From the NCBI GenBank assembly GCA_905147135.1, contig LR990044.1:4530122-4594121 (forward strand): a stretch of 64,000 nucleotides of DNA. Reading direction: 5' to 3'. Source of the DNA: Blastobasis lacticolella (taxonomy: Eukaryota > Arthropoda > Insecta > Lepidoptera > Blastobasidae). Position numbers and translations under genes: made by a program. Below the pieces are notes generated by a model. That model saw only the letters and a program-made list of their open reading frames with translations, ran no database searches and was not told the DNA's origin. Positions 1 to 10,856 of the stretch are shown here, piece by piece (the stretch's first letter is position 1; each line of letters begins with the position of its first letter).

Positions 1-115
1 AGCGGCCCAGTAAAATATGTTGCTCTGGCAGCAAGTAGGCGAAGCCCCTCTATCGGCAAAGCCATAGTCCTCTCCCATCATAAAGCATATAAACCTAAGA
101 AAAATAAACATGTGG
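1..115. mobile_element. Dispersed repeat fragment, also at the window's other end
   Basis: The phrase around 'ttgctctggcagc' followed by 'ggcaaagccatagtcctctc' recurs at about 63870-63975, and a looser version occurs near 21700. It is a fragment of a dispersed lepidopteran repeat. No coding remnant is visible here. Confidence 0.6.
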
Positions 116-889
116 ATATTTTTGTTCAAAATATATTAAGGTATTTAGAATATTCTCGGTCAGAAACATTATGTAGGTACACAATATAAACAATTTTATT
201 ATATATGTAAGAATTAAAATTAAAATAAATTATCTAGTAAGTAGGACTTATACGGCTGTGGTAGGTAAGTAGACTATCCCGAAATACAAACGCAAACGAT
301 ACACCTGCATTTCAAACTTAAAATTTATTAAATAACACATGGACTAATCGTATTTAACTTCATCCAAGCGCCCATTCCCGGCTTCTGCCCCCTGGTCCGC
401 TTTCCTACTTTTACTTCACCACTTCGCCCGGACTTGGGTAGTCTCACTTCGGAAACAATTGTCTCTCGCACCCAACTATCACTACTTACATGTCATTGGG
501 CTTATCCCTGTCTATTAAGGCAAAATCTCACAATTAAAATATACAAATTAAAACGATAAATTAAAGATTTTATAGAAAGAGTTTATAAAACTTTGATGGA
601 AAATAATTTGATCTACTAACTCATTAAATTATTAGATTTGCTTTGATTTAACTTAATTTGTTTTAACTCAGATAAAACATATCAGTCTGATAAGTTAATA
701 TGCAACTAAAATAAAATTGTATAATTACTTCATAATTGTAAAGGATTATAGTTTGTTTTAATTTGGCAGTGTATTACTTTATCGGGCAGATAAACTTTAT
801 CTAAGTATTGAAAAATCGGCCCTAAATAAAATAAAACTATACTAAAAATACTTCTAGATAAAATACACACTATTTACTTTATAAAGGTC
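116..889. other. AT-rich gene-free stretch
   Basis: No reading frame with coding character is seen. Bases near 360-420 include 'gtccgctttcctact', which recurs near 61760 and belongs to a dispersed repeat. The rest is AT-rich without structure that I can name. Confidence 0.5.
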
Positions 890-1549
890 TTATAAATACA
901 GCCGCTGGTGGCAACTGACACATGTTCTGTCGCGCTGTTCAACCTCAAGCCTCCCTATTTTCTGCTTGAGGAACTTGAGCTCGAGTTTTATCTCTCGCTC
1001 CTTCCTCTTGCTCCGGCTCTCTTTAGCGGCCTGATTGTTCTAGTCCCGCTGTTGTCTATGGGCCTGAACCTGCTTGCGGGCGGAACTCACTACGCTGCAC
1101 ATTCGCGGATTGCTTGCAACCACGTGGCCTCCATTCCGCTCCCGGATCGCAGTCATCGCAGTTTCTTCCAACGTTTTATATTCCGGGTCGTTGTCAACCT
1201 TGTTCAACTGCTCCGGCAACTCCGGTGGCGTAGCTGGCTGCGGAAGATGGAGTGGGGCTTGCGGCGTGAATATCGGCAGCCCGTGCGGTAACGTAGATGG
1301 CTGCGGCTGCAGGTAATGCAATACCGGCGGATGCAGTATGGGGTACGGCATATACCGACCCACACTATGACCCGACAGTGAGGACCCGGCGCTGACTACC
1401 GACCGCGGCGAGCCCATCGGCAACGGAAGATAGAACGGGCCTTGCGGCGTGTGCTGCGCCAGCCCGTGCTGATACCAGGCATGGTTGGAAAAATACTCTG
1501 GCATCACTGTCTTGTACTTCTTCGTGAGATTCAATGGCCATTCCATTTT
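890..1549 (-). pseudogene. bZIP transcription factor-like gene with a stop in the basic region
   Basis: Read on the minus strand from a Met at 1549, the frame gives a His/Pro/Leu-rich N-terminal region, then an acidic linker, then a basic leucine-zipper-like C-terminus. The frame is interrupted by TAG at 1042-1040. Directly after the stop comes NNQAAKESRSK, which fits the bZIP basic-region signature (N-x2-A-A-x-x-S-R-x-K), followed by a Lys/Glu/Leu-rich heptad segment, and the frame ends at 892-890. The stop replaces the basic residue just before the invariant Asn. The PAR/giant group of bZIP factors is a plausible source by general layout, but the identity within bZIP is not certain. No introns are visible across about 660 bp, so a single-exon or retro-copied gene is possible. 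As it stands the product would be about 170 residues without a DNA-binding domain. Confidence 0.6.
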
Positions 1550-1789
1550 TAACTTGGAAGCGGAGATGATTTGTACGAGAAGCAGCAGCAACGAGTTTAT
1601 GGAGTTTTTTAAATTTAATGTTAAAATAAAACGAAAAATGATGAGTTTACCCTCTAATATGAAGTAAAATGGTATTGGAACGTCTATGAGCCCGTTCCAT
1701 AAAAAAAACAAGTTATAGAGGTAAGAATCCAGATATATAAATAACCCAATGACCGTAATATTTTAGTTATTAAAACCAATATTGCCTTT

Positions 1790-2015
1790 TCCAATTTTGT
1801 ATTTAGGAAACGAGAGATTACATCCCGGTCAATCCCGGCAACTGCTAGGATCCACTTTCCTGCTATGCTTTCTCCATTTTGCCCGATCCTCAGCATCCTC
1901 ACGTCGTAGGCCGTTGGCTTTCGCGTTCGGCTCGGCGATGTCAATCCATCGCTTTTTTGGTCTTCCGCAGGACCTCTTTCCTGATACATGCAGGTTTAGA
2001 CACCTATTACCCCAA
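1790..2015 (-). mobile_element. Dispersed repeat with LINE-like coding remnant
   Basis: The stretch around 1905-2010 (ccgttggctttcgcgttcgg, then a run ending ggtttagacacctatta) has a diverged relative split across 61735-61825 and 62140-62210. The minus strand holds a short open stretch with SRTRKPTAYDVRMLR. It is probably the tail of a non-LTR element. The clade is not assignable by eye. Confidence 0.45.
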
Positions 2016-2149
2016 AAGAAATACTCGTAATCTAAATTCGATTCAAATCAAAACATTTGTAGAACGTAGTTCCAACATGTCTTTTTTTTACAAGATAATC
2101 TCTCATTTTATAGAAAAGAATGAGGAGCCATTGGGAATCTGGTGTCGAC

Positions 2150-3215
2150 GTTAATGACCGCCACGACCATTATCATATTGTCATTGTACACATAGACGCG
2201 CTGGAATTGTCTCTTGACGAATGTATCTGTATAGTGTCTAAGTGTTCTGTACGGAATACTGTGAACCATTTCTTTATACAGGATCGTTAATTTACAAGCA
2301 TCGACGCTCGATATCCAGGTCTAATTTGTATTTATTTATTTATTTATTGGAGTACCAACAGCTATATAAAACATAATACATAATATATTAGAATCAATAA
2401 GCCAATTACAGGTCCTCGCTAGTAGCAAGTAAGTAAGTATTAAATAGATCAAGGTACTCGTACATTTAAACCAATCTCCCAGGCGCCCTGAAGTCTTGGG
2501 GTCAAAGACACTGCTTCTTCAGAATCGTCCCAGTATATTTTTTCGCACTCGACTAGTAATTTTAAACAGACTATCTTTTCCTTTGTTGTTATGTAAAAGA
2601 GCGAGTCACCTATCAGTTGCCACTGAATAGCCTCACATAGCTCCACTTTTATGTGAAAATGGAGAATACCCCGTAGTCCTTTGACGTGGTTCTCTTTGGG
2701 ATCAACCACAGATCTCTGATAGGCTTAGAGTGGTCTTAAATAATCATATGTTTATTTTCCGCGTAGACATAGAAATTGTCCAGCACGGTCAGTGTCGCTA
2801 GCTCGGTCCACGTTATGAACTTGTAGTATGAGTCTCTGTTCCTCTGATACAGGCACGCGACTACACAATTGTCCAAGATCTCAAACTGGTGGTTCTTTCT
2901 TCCTTCGATTGAACTGACCTTGTGAGTAGTATGTTGCACGCGCGATCACGTAGACAGGGAAAAAATGAGATCTCTAAAAGTTGTACGTGATATATCGTGG
3001 CAGTGTTTATATACTTTTGGGTAATCATTCCTGCACTGTCGCTTCCAAAACTCTTATTCAATAGTCTGTACGGCCTCCTTACGTACGGGGGGGGGGGGTA
3101 CGGGGTCCTTTCACCTCTCGTTCAGTTAAGCGAAACAAGTATCTACGACTTGTACGTCGCAAAACACCAAAATCACTGTAGTGGAAGCTTGTCTATGGTT
3201 CGTGTAAAAATTTCT
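2150..3215 (-). pseudogene. Decayed protein-coding gene, identity unknown
   Basis: Successive minus-strand stretches in different frames look like one broken protein. In order they are a segment with SRRYLFRLTEREVKG (about 3150), one with DNCVVACLYQRNRDSYYKF (about 2850), one with IKVELCEAIQWQLIGDSLFY (about 2620) and one with RQFQRVYVYNDNMIMVVAV (about 2200). Hydrophobic beta-strand-like periods resemble a propeller-type protein, but I do not recognise the family. Stops and frame changes separate the pieces, and a run of G near 3089-3098 marks one break. I cannot tell introns from frameshifts everywhere, so a highly spliced gene is an alternative. The codon choice and residue mix are better than expected for chance frames in this AT-rich region. 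Confidence 0.4.
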
Positions 3216-3259
3216 GCTGCCATTATGGTTAACATAGCCCGCAGCAGTGTTAAGTAAGT

Positions 3260-4090
3260 ATGTATACAACAGAAATCAGTTGAAAGGTTGAAAATTTAAT
3301 TAATTAATTGGTCACAAATTACACAATTAACACGGGTGCAAGTTTACACTGCGTGCCATCCGCAAATCCGTTCCATGCGATCCTGAAAATATTGGCGCGC
3401 TCCAAACGGGCAAATACGAAAGGGATTGCTCCATTCCTACACTTTTAAGGGCGTGGAGGTCTTACTTACAATATCAAAATCAGCTTCTAAATTGCCATTT
3501 ATCAACATGAGTTCCGTTCGTCTGTTCTTCATAATTTCCGCTTAAATAATTTCTGTTGATCCTCTATATGAGAGAATCAGGCGTGGATTTTGTCCTGAAT
3601 CAAGGCCCAATCACCTGAAAATAACCAAGTACAAGTCTGATTTCGCAGCAAAGTGTTGTAGGGTGTTCACTGAGAAAAACAAATAATGATCTTGGCGTTA
3701 ATGTTCCGGTTGTGCTCTAACATTATAATGAAAATAAACTAACAATAGTTATGTTGGATGTTAGGGAAAATAATACAAATATATTACAAATTTTATTTCA
3801 TTTAAATTTCATATTCCATTTTCATTCTTATTGATCGATACAATATTTTCTTCTACCAATTAACTAGTAAACAAAGAAGCTAATTAGTCTATATCGTCGA
3901 AAGAGTTAATGTACTTTGGGCGAGCGAACGCTTTTTTTTCACTTGAATGCACTTTCAGCTTCCTTTTAGATATATTTTTTATTATCATTAATTATTTTAT
4001 TTATGATTTTAATATACCTAAGTAAATATATATTTTTAATAAATAATTTAAATAATAAATGTATTAGGGTTTCTTTTTCTGGGTTCGTTA
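3260..4090. other. Gene-free AT-rich stretch
   Basis: No coding stretch is recognisable. Short AT-rich tracts and a TATTTA-rich segment near 3970-4060 precede a possible splice acceptor at about 4091. Confidence 0.4.
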
Positions 4091-4092
4091 GT

Positions 4093-4157
4093 AGACCTCA
4101 ATGACCTCGACGAAACGGCGCTTGCCGAGTTACTTAGCGACGTCGTCGCCACCTAGT
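4093..4157 (+). CDS. Possible terminal exon of an unknown gene
   Basis: A pyrimidine-rich acceptor-like sequence ending in 'gttag' at about 4091 is followed by a short open stretch reading DLNDLDETALAELLSDVVAT and then TAG at 4155-4157. Its base composition is clearly more GC-rich than its neighbours and its residues are helix-like, as in a real C-terminus. No upstream exon was found in the window, so it could be an isolated relic. The family is not recognised. Confidence 0.3.
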
Positions 4158-6665
4158 GCTATTTCACGGTAATACTAAAGGCTAGTAAACTTCAAAAATC
4201 GAATACACAACATGTACCTTGTGTGTTTTTTGTTTGCGCGTGGTGATGAGCTGCGAGATATTTTTGTTCCTTCGGCCCCTTTATATTACGATACGCACAT
4301 ACGACTCTAATCTTGAAGACTAGTCGCCTTGGAGTATCTCCGAAGAGCTACACCAGCTCCTAATTCAATACGTGCCAAAAACTGGCAAAACTTACTAGTC
4401 TTGTCCAGGACCCATGTTATTAAAAATTTAATTTAGAAATGAAATACTAGATACGCTAAATAGTATGTTGTTTTTTTATTGTATACGAGACGTAATCTAC
4501 ATAGTCGAACATACAAAAACATACAAGCACATACAAAAATACTACAGACTATCTTAACCAAATCAGTCATTATAGGGCATGGCCTACGACAAAAACATAC
4601 ACACAAAAAACAGTAGATACCTAAATCTCAAGAATCAATTTCAAAGTAACAAACAATAATACTCCTACATAAGTATTCATCACTTTGAATTTCTTTTATT
4701 ATGTGCCACCACATTGTTGTGTAGTGTAGCGTTTTTCGCATCGCCGCCATGCGCATGATTGCCATTTGCCATTGTACTCATGTGATTGATATGGTAGGTT
4801 TATGTAACATTTTTAGGTTTTCTGTTTTAATAAACGTTAAATTTTTATTTCTTTATTAAGATTAAAATAGTATGAGATCGAATTAAAGATCAAAAATGTA
4901 AACAAATGGGTTTTTATTATAAAAAAATAACCCAAATGGTGAATTATTTAAAATCATTGATATATTGATTAGAATTATTACATTCCAAATGAAATAAAAC
5001 CATATTAATATTTTAAAACATTTTACTGAATTGAATAGGGAACTATGTTTTTTTGTTATATGTTTGTGCTGTTTCAATAAGATATGGGTACTTTTCATTT
5101 AAGCCACTGGTAATGATAAGAAATTCTAAACCTTTAGTTCGTTATCAGAGTACATTATTGCAAAGGCTTGGAAATTAAGGAATTTACCGACTCCGAGACA
5201 CATTTAACTAATTTCTCCAATAATAATACCTACATAAAATAATATAAGATTCAAAATGGCGGCCATATCTTTCTAATATTAGACTTTTCTAACTAGTGTT
5301 CTTGGACTAATAGTTTCCGAGTTACTTATTACATTTTTAATCAATTGAATAAATGGGGGTAAATCAATTTGTTTCGTTTTCGAAAGTTTACCAGCCATTG
5401 TAAAGCACACTGAAAAGTGTGCATGATGCATAACCATTTGGTTATGCAAACCAAAGTGTTTATACCCCTGGATAGTCTCTTTGACATTGACAGTTGTGTC
5501 AATTGACATTTTTGATCTTTAATTTCATCTCCAACTCATAGTATGATTAATAAAACAGTCGTTTGATATATAAGAGCGATAGATAGGTAGAATATATTGT
5601 GAAGAACTGCGTAATCAGCCTCATAGAAGGATACGAGGACGCACTAAACAGGATAGGTATACGGCTACGGCTAATCAGCCCAAAGCTACAAAATCTGGAT
5701 TGAAACTGCTATAAATACTAATTTACCTATAATTGTTCCATAACATACTTAATGCAGACAATTTTCAAAACATGGCGAATGTTCTTAAGAATTATCTTAA
5801 TCTTTTTTAATAATAAATATGCTATGTGCTATTTTTCAAAGCGCGTTGTAAAATTAATTAAATTTTAGTAGATATTCACAATAAAAATGACTTCCCCGGC
5901 GAGTTCACATACTATATGTACAATAATTTTACAATACTTATGTTATACAATAATACAAATTAAATCATAGTTTCATTAATAGGAAGTATACTCACGTTTT
6001 TCAATATTTCTTTTTCACAAACAACCGCACCAACCAAATGCCGAAACTTTAAAAAACGTACTTGCCTGTTGTCTAATATCTAATTTGTACTAAATCTTTA
6101 ATTTTCTTGTGTACTATAAATGGTTATATAAATAAATAAATAAAAATACTTATAACTAATTGCTAAGTAAATTACTAGTGCATTATAAACAAGATTGCTT
6201 TAGTAAGATACTCATGTCAGATACTAATAACAGTGTTTGTGTTTATAAATGTTTAGTCTAAGAACATTATAGGAGCAATTGCGCTTCCGTAAGTGTATTA
6301 TAGGGTTTAGTGACAGTCTGCAAGTTGCTCATAAGATCGTTATAAGAAATAATTATCCTATAACTGCGCCCAAATCCAGCTTTATAGCAATTTACAAGTA
6401 TCTTAAAAATACAAAAAAAGTAGTCTTGAAAACGACTTGAAGTACTGATTTTGCTAGTTGGGCATACAATGAAAAAAGAAAGGACTATAGTAATGAGCTC
6501 TAAATTAAATACACAAGTAATACGAACCGAACGGCAGCGCCGTTAAAAATTTAAAATTTGAAAATCTAAGACGAAAGAGAAAAAAATCATATGTAAGTAA
6601 GTTTATAAACTGTAGTAAGTTCACAAAACATTTGACATGCTTAATTTACATGTCAAGAAACATTG
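4158..6665. other. Gene-free AT-rich stretch
   Basis: About 2.5 kb without a convincing reading frame. The open stretches near 4883-5098 and 5279-5509 on the minus strand have the low-complexity composition expected from AT-rich DNA. No terminal inverted repeats were noticed. Confidence 0.5.
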
Positions 6666-6699
6666 TATTTATTTATTAGGGTTATTTACAATTGTTTCG

Positions 6700-6925
6700 A
6701 AATAAACATGTAGGGTGACATTGGACTCCGCATTAGTGACTCCCCTGGTGTTGCTGATGTCCATAGGCCACGGTGACCACTTTACATCAGGTGGCCCGCT
6801 TGCCTGTTCGTCAGCCGAATAACATAAAAAAAGCCTACCCGTTAACAACGAGCCCGCGCTACGAACTCTGACGTATAAAGGCCGCTCCACTATCATGCCA
6901 GTTGCCGAGCGCTCGCCGCGGGAAC
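6700..6925 (+). mobile_element. CR1/Zenon-like LINE 3' end fragment
   Basis: It contains 'gctgatgtccataggccacg', 'ggtgaccactttacatcagg' and 'tggcccgcttgcctgttcgt', the same 3' terminal motif series seen at 63735-63800 and, reversed, at 21600-21660. This motif series is common at the ends of lepidopteran CR1-type LINEs. Only the untranslated tail is present. Confidence 0.6.
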
Positions 6926-7029
6926 GCACGTATATGGTGTACTTTAAACGTTTATGGATTTTATGAAAAACAATAGATCGAAATGTTCTTCTACAATTAC
7001 TATTACACTTGGTGTCAAGAAACCGTCGT

Positions 7030-7360
7030 CGCCGCCATGCCGCCCGTTGCGCCCACCGGCCTAGCCCCAGCGTCGTCGCTACCGTCGCCGCAAGAGATTC
7101 TGGCTGAAGAATTTGTTGCTGAGCTGCAGAAACTAGTCTTTACGATCTGAGGGCGTTAAAGCTGGTACACACGCGGGTGGTGGACACGTGCCAGCTGTTC
7201 CCGCACCCGCGGGGGCTGCCGCTGCGACGCGGGCTCAAGCAGCTCGCGTCGGAGCACCTGGGCCGCGCCGTGCAGTGCAGCTCGTCGGGGCACTCGCCCT
7301 ATGAGGACACTGTCGCCGCATTGGATGTGGTCCTATTAAAAGTAACGATTGCTCGGAACA
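7030..7360 (+). pseudogene. REXO1-like RNA exonuclease fragment
   Basis: From about 7144 the plus strand encodes DLRALKLVHTRVVDTCQLFP, then a short basic segment, then GHSPYEDTVAALDVVLLK. This matches the C-terminal half of the DEDDh 3'-5' exonuclease domain of the REXO1/Rex1 family, including the late His and Asp motif (GH...ED). The family trims RNA 3' ends in the nucleus. The first half of the domain with its DE motif is missing, and the sequence just before DLRAL does not match the usual text. After LLK the frame continues with 'gtaacg', which looks like an old splice donor, so this may be one genomic exon rather than a processed copy. A separate 37-codon frame from a good start context (gccgccatgc, 7037) precedes it. 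Truncation at both sides makes a working gene unlikely. Confidence 0.65.
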
Positions 7361-7391
7361 TGGATCGGTACGGCCTAGACTATAAGTGTAA

Positions 7392-7475
7392 CCGACAAAT
7401 ATTTGTGCATATAGATTTTTAGTTTAGGGTTGTAGGTTAATTTAATTTTAGTTAGATAATTAAGTTTATTTATTT
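7392..7475 (+). mobile_element. 3' end of the RLE-type retroelement family found at 57-59 kb
   Basis: 'atatttgtgcatatagattt' and the following 'aattttagttagataattaa' match 59222-59290, the 3' untranslated end of the element there. Only the last few tens of bases are present, placed directly behind the REXO1-like fragment. Confidence 0.65.
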
Positions 7476-8104
7476 ATTTAATTGTAGTGCGATGTGTCTT
7501 TGAATTACAATAATACTGCAATAAACGTGATATTGTTACATATAATTTATGTGTTTCTTTAACCTCCTGTATAAACTTGTGAGTACCTATGTATAATAAT
7601 CAATCTGCACTTAGCTCATCGACTATAGGATAGATTGATTTGGTCTGTTTATGGGTACACAATCTCTTAAATCACACGTGGCTAGATCTACTAAATTTAA
7701 CAAAATAGCAGTCTGGAAACTCAATAGTAAAAATCAATTAAAAGAGATATATAATTACAATATTTTAATGTACCTCCTAATTTATCTTACCTTAGGATCA
7801 TAGAAGAAACAGGGATACTTTTACACTCTTTATTGTATTATAACTAGCCTATTTCTCTGGATTTATTACCATAAAGGTAGCCAGGTTTAGAGGATACCAA
7901 AGGATGCAACTCTTTTTTTCCTTAGTGCCCCCTTTGTCCAACCGTAGCCAGCGCAATAGCACAACTATGAAAACGCACCTTCGTTCATTTATGTTGCCTG
8001 CAACCTATATGCATGATTCATAGATGTTATGGGCAATACTCTGAAAAATGGGCAGCTGCGTTTTCTATTGTTATATTTATAATACTGCGATCTCCAACCC
8101 ACCT
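7476..8104. other. Gene-free stretch
   Basis: AT-rich sequence with no convincing reading frame or structured repeat seen. Confidence 0.4.
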
Positions 8105-8206
8105 GCCAAGCGTGGTGATAACGGCAATAACCTCCCTTTTCGTGGGAGAGCCCCGAAGACCTACAGTGGACTGTTATGGGCTGCGATGATGATTATGATA
8201 GCCAAT
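8105..8206 (+). mobile_element. SINE/RTE tail fragment
   Basis: 'tggactgttatgggctgcga' followed by a 'tgatgattatgat' run is the usual 3' tail of a lepidopteran RTE-mobilised element. No body is visible. Confidence 0.45.
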
Positions 8207-8779
8207 TGTTACCGTTTACCATCGGGTTGGCGGTCTATCTGCTAGTTTATCACTGCGTATAATTAAAAAAATACATATATTTTAGATAGATAAGCGGCAA
8301 AATACCATAAATGAAATCTAAATCATTTTATGTACTTGTGCCAAATAATTACTACAGTAATATAATAACCACAAAATACATAGTTAACAACTCACACAAG
8401 ACAAAACAACTTGCTGCACACAAATACACAACAGAAAAGAAAATGAACATACACTAATAATAAACTAACACAATTAATAATTATGTTTTCTATTAAATAG
8501 TAACTCTTCCAATGCATCCCCAAAAACGATTGAACAATTTTTAAATATTTGGCCGAAAAGTTTAGATGCGTTCAAAAGAGGCTGCACAACTGCATTTTGA
8601 AATTGGTGTCACATCTACAACACAAATGTTTCACTATATCGGCATTAAAATTATTTGGCCTTGTTAGGCCGGCTTTAATAATATTTCTAGTCTAAAATAA
8701 TTTTCCGTGGTAATAAAAAACTAACACGTAAAAGAGGTAGTCGTTCAATACCTTATAATAAACATAAAAAATAAGAGAA
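8207..8779. other. Gene-free stretch
   Basis: AT-rich, with no coding stretch or clear repeat seen. Confidence 0.4.
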
Positions 8780-9035
8780 TATGAACACGAGGCACACGGC
8801 GTCTATAAGTCCACTTTTCAATAGCAGCAGAATGTTGGCTACCTACTTGCTGTATTTGCTTTATCGCACGGAGTGCGATATTCACACGCGAGAGCACAGG
8901 GTCCTCCTTTCTGCTCCTCTTTGTCCACTTCTTTCGATGATAGTCATCCTTAGTTGTGAGTTTATTTTTGTCAACGTCTAGCCATCTCTTCTTGAGCCGG
9001 CCTCTCCTCCGTGACTGGTGGAAGTACCGGACATT
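8780..9035 (-). mobile_element. RTE-clade LINE fragment (C-terminal coding remnant)
   Basis: The minus strand reads SRRRGRLKKRWLDVDKNKL, then DYHRKKWTKRSRKEDP. This is the conserved C-terminal end of RTE-type reverse transcriptases (R-G-R-x-K-K-R-W-x-D ... D-R-x-x-W). Only this tail is kept. Confidence 0.6.
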
Positions 9036-9045
9036 CGTATCGTTA

Positions 9046-9348
9046 TTAATTTGACAATTTAATATGTCTATCGTTCCAGACATAAACATACGACTTGCCT
9101 GGCAATTTTTTGAGGCTCGCACAAAGACACCGCCAATAAACTACCGGAGGTGCAACAGCCGGTGGAGCAGGAGGAGGCTCAACAACATGTTGAGGCGCAG
9201 GTGCTTCAGGTGCTGGAGGCTCCATCTGCGGTTGAGGAAGCGGGGCCGGAAAAGGCGCGTCGGCTGGCGGAGCAACCTTTTCGGGTATCCTGGCGGGAAG
9301 ATGGACTTGTACTGGCAGCACCATGGTTAGGATGAGTTGAGATAACAA
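9046..9348 (-). CDS. Proline/alanine-rich hypothetical reading frame
   Basis: A 100-codon minus-strand frame begins with a hydrophobic stretch (MLSQLILTMVLPVQVHL) and then consists of repeated P-x-P-A blocks. It lies immediately outside the left edge of the segmental array. Such composition can arise from GC-biased repeat DNA. There is no family match and no sign of splicing, so it may not be a gene. Confidence 0.2.
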   Translation of the reverse strand: MLSQLILTMVLPVQVHLPARIPEKVAPPADAPFPAPLPQPQMEPPAPEAPAPQHVVEPPPAPPAVAPPVVYWRCLCASLKKLPGKSYVYVWNDRHIKLSN

Positions 9349-9449
9349 GTTCTAAGCAAACGCTGTAATTCACTCGACGTTTAGAGCAGAAATGATTTCG
9401 GTCCGCCGGCACAGGCGGATTATCGTCCAGGTAGTGTGCGGGGCGGGGT

Positions 9450-9540
9450 ACGGTGTGTTTCGGCGGGAATCGGGTATCGCAACCGCTGCATTGCATACCG
9501 GCATAGAGTTGCGCTACCAACGCTGGCTGTTTTTGGTTCG
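9450..9540 (-). pseudogene. Pcf11: Pcf11 zinc-finger exon fragment (unit A left edge)
   Basis: The minus strand reads QPALVAQLYAGMQCSGC, then DTRFPPKHTV. This is the start of the first zinc-finger region of Pcf11, a subunit of cleavage factor II in pre-mRNA 3' processing and transcription termination. After HTV the text switches to unrelated sequence (PRPAHYLDD) exactly where unit A begins. The exon is therefore cut by the duplication breakpoint, and only about half of the finger remains. Confidence 0.65.
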
Positions 9541-9972
9541 GGAGAAGAAGCGATGAGTAAGGGTGTCATAAGAGTCATATGTTATACAGCAGAATAGAAC
9601 AAGGCTTGTGTTTACCAGTGGTTTCACAAAAGCAAGATAGAGTCCTTAGCCGTCATTCTCCTTCTCCTTCAAGGAAACTTTCGAAGGATACCATACAAAC
9701 AATACCATTTAAATAATAACAATAAAATCTTACACTATAAGCGTCTCCCACTTTAGCAAATCTGCTCTGTGCACTACGGTTTTGTCTTCGACCGGTTTCT
9801 AAACTTCTTCCTTTACAAGACAATTGGCAACTATTTAGGCAAATAAATCTGCCACATTGATATTGCCAAGGTTTGGAAAATCAATGTGGCAATGTCAACC
9901 ATTATTTTATTATGTGTACATTAATCGAATACTAATCGAATGGGAAAACATCGTGATAAAACCCATATATTT
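9541..9972. other. Gene-free part of unit A
   Basis: It contains a short CT-rich tract near 9655-9670 but no coding stretch. The same sequence follows the Pcf11 relics in units B and C. Confidence 0.4.
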
Positions 9973-10083
9973 AAGCGACTGTATGTGTAACCATGAGCCA
10001 ATTTGATCAGGTTCGCCTGGTAGGGTCACGGAGGTCAGATAGCAGTCGTTCTACTGTAATTACCTGATCTGCCAAATTAAGTC
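9973..10083 (+). mobile_element. SINE body fragment
   Basis: 'gatcaggttcgcctggtagg' and 'tcacggaggtcagatagcag' and 'taattacctgatctgccaaa' correspond to the body of the tRNA-headed SINE at 62797-63115. The tRNA-like head is absent. The same fragment lies at about 23936-24046 and 38936-39046 in units B and C. Confidence 0.6.
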
Positions 10084-10659
10084 ATCTCATCATTGAGGAG
10101 CAGGCACTGAAAATGTCTATTGTTCAATATGTTTCGCCTTTGACTACGCTACATGCTTTATTGAAATAATCATACCTTAAATTATTTTCTGGATATTATC
10201 CACAGGCATTGGTTGTTGTTGTTGTGCCCTCTTACAAGATATATTACGAAATACTACTTGACAAGACAAATACCTTAAATATTGTGCCCTCTCTTAAATA
10301 AAATATCAGGGTAGGATGAGGACGTCTCTGGTTGACTCATATAGTAAGCTACGGAGTGAAGCATGGGCTGCGAGTAGCGAAGGTTATGCTGGAGTCAGTC
10401 ATCAGGCTTTAGAGCAGCTTACCCCTCCTCTAATGAGGGGGCCCTGTTTATTTCCCTTAGACCAAATAAATGAATCTGATTTCAAATTCTAGCTATGAAA
10501 CTTTTGGCAAATTAATCTGTAATCTAATTAACTCTTGTAATTCTTTAACAATATAATTCCATACCTGTTTATACTTCTCCACTCTAAAAGCATCGGGGTT
10601 ACTAACACCATAACGTAGAGTTCCATAGACGATCACAAATGGCCTTAACCCGGCGTCTG
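10084..10659. other. Gene-free part of unit A
   Basis: No coding stretch is seen. The same text is present in units B and C, apart from a segment of about 35 bp missing in A after 'cctttgac' (10145). Confidence 0.4.
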
Positions 10660-10856
10660 TTAGGTTGGGTCATAATGACCCGAGACATTTTCAAACGCCC
10701 ATATTTTTAAAGTGATCATGTGAAGTTATCGGGCTTATCAGTAGCTGCAGTTGTTACCCCGCCCCTTTAGTTTCTAAAACCGGTTTAGTCGGTGTGCACC
10801 TGCGCAGGTAGTTACAAGCGGTCAAACATCAAACAGGTAAATATGACCCAACCTTA
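10660..10856. mobile_element. piggyBac-like MITE, unit A copy
   Basis: The terminal inverted repeats are GGTTGGGTCATA at the left and TATGACCCAACC at the right, and each is flanked by TTA. The left end continues into the small palindrome GGGTCATAATGACCC. The element is about 0.2 kb and has no reading frame. The TTA flanks hint at a TTAA-targeting transposase, but the superfamily is an inference. Confidence 0.6.

Noticed and set aside
908..1316. Plus-strand frames of 127 and 80 codons
   Set aside because: They are antisense shadows of the bZIP-like frame on the minus strand.
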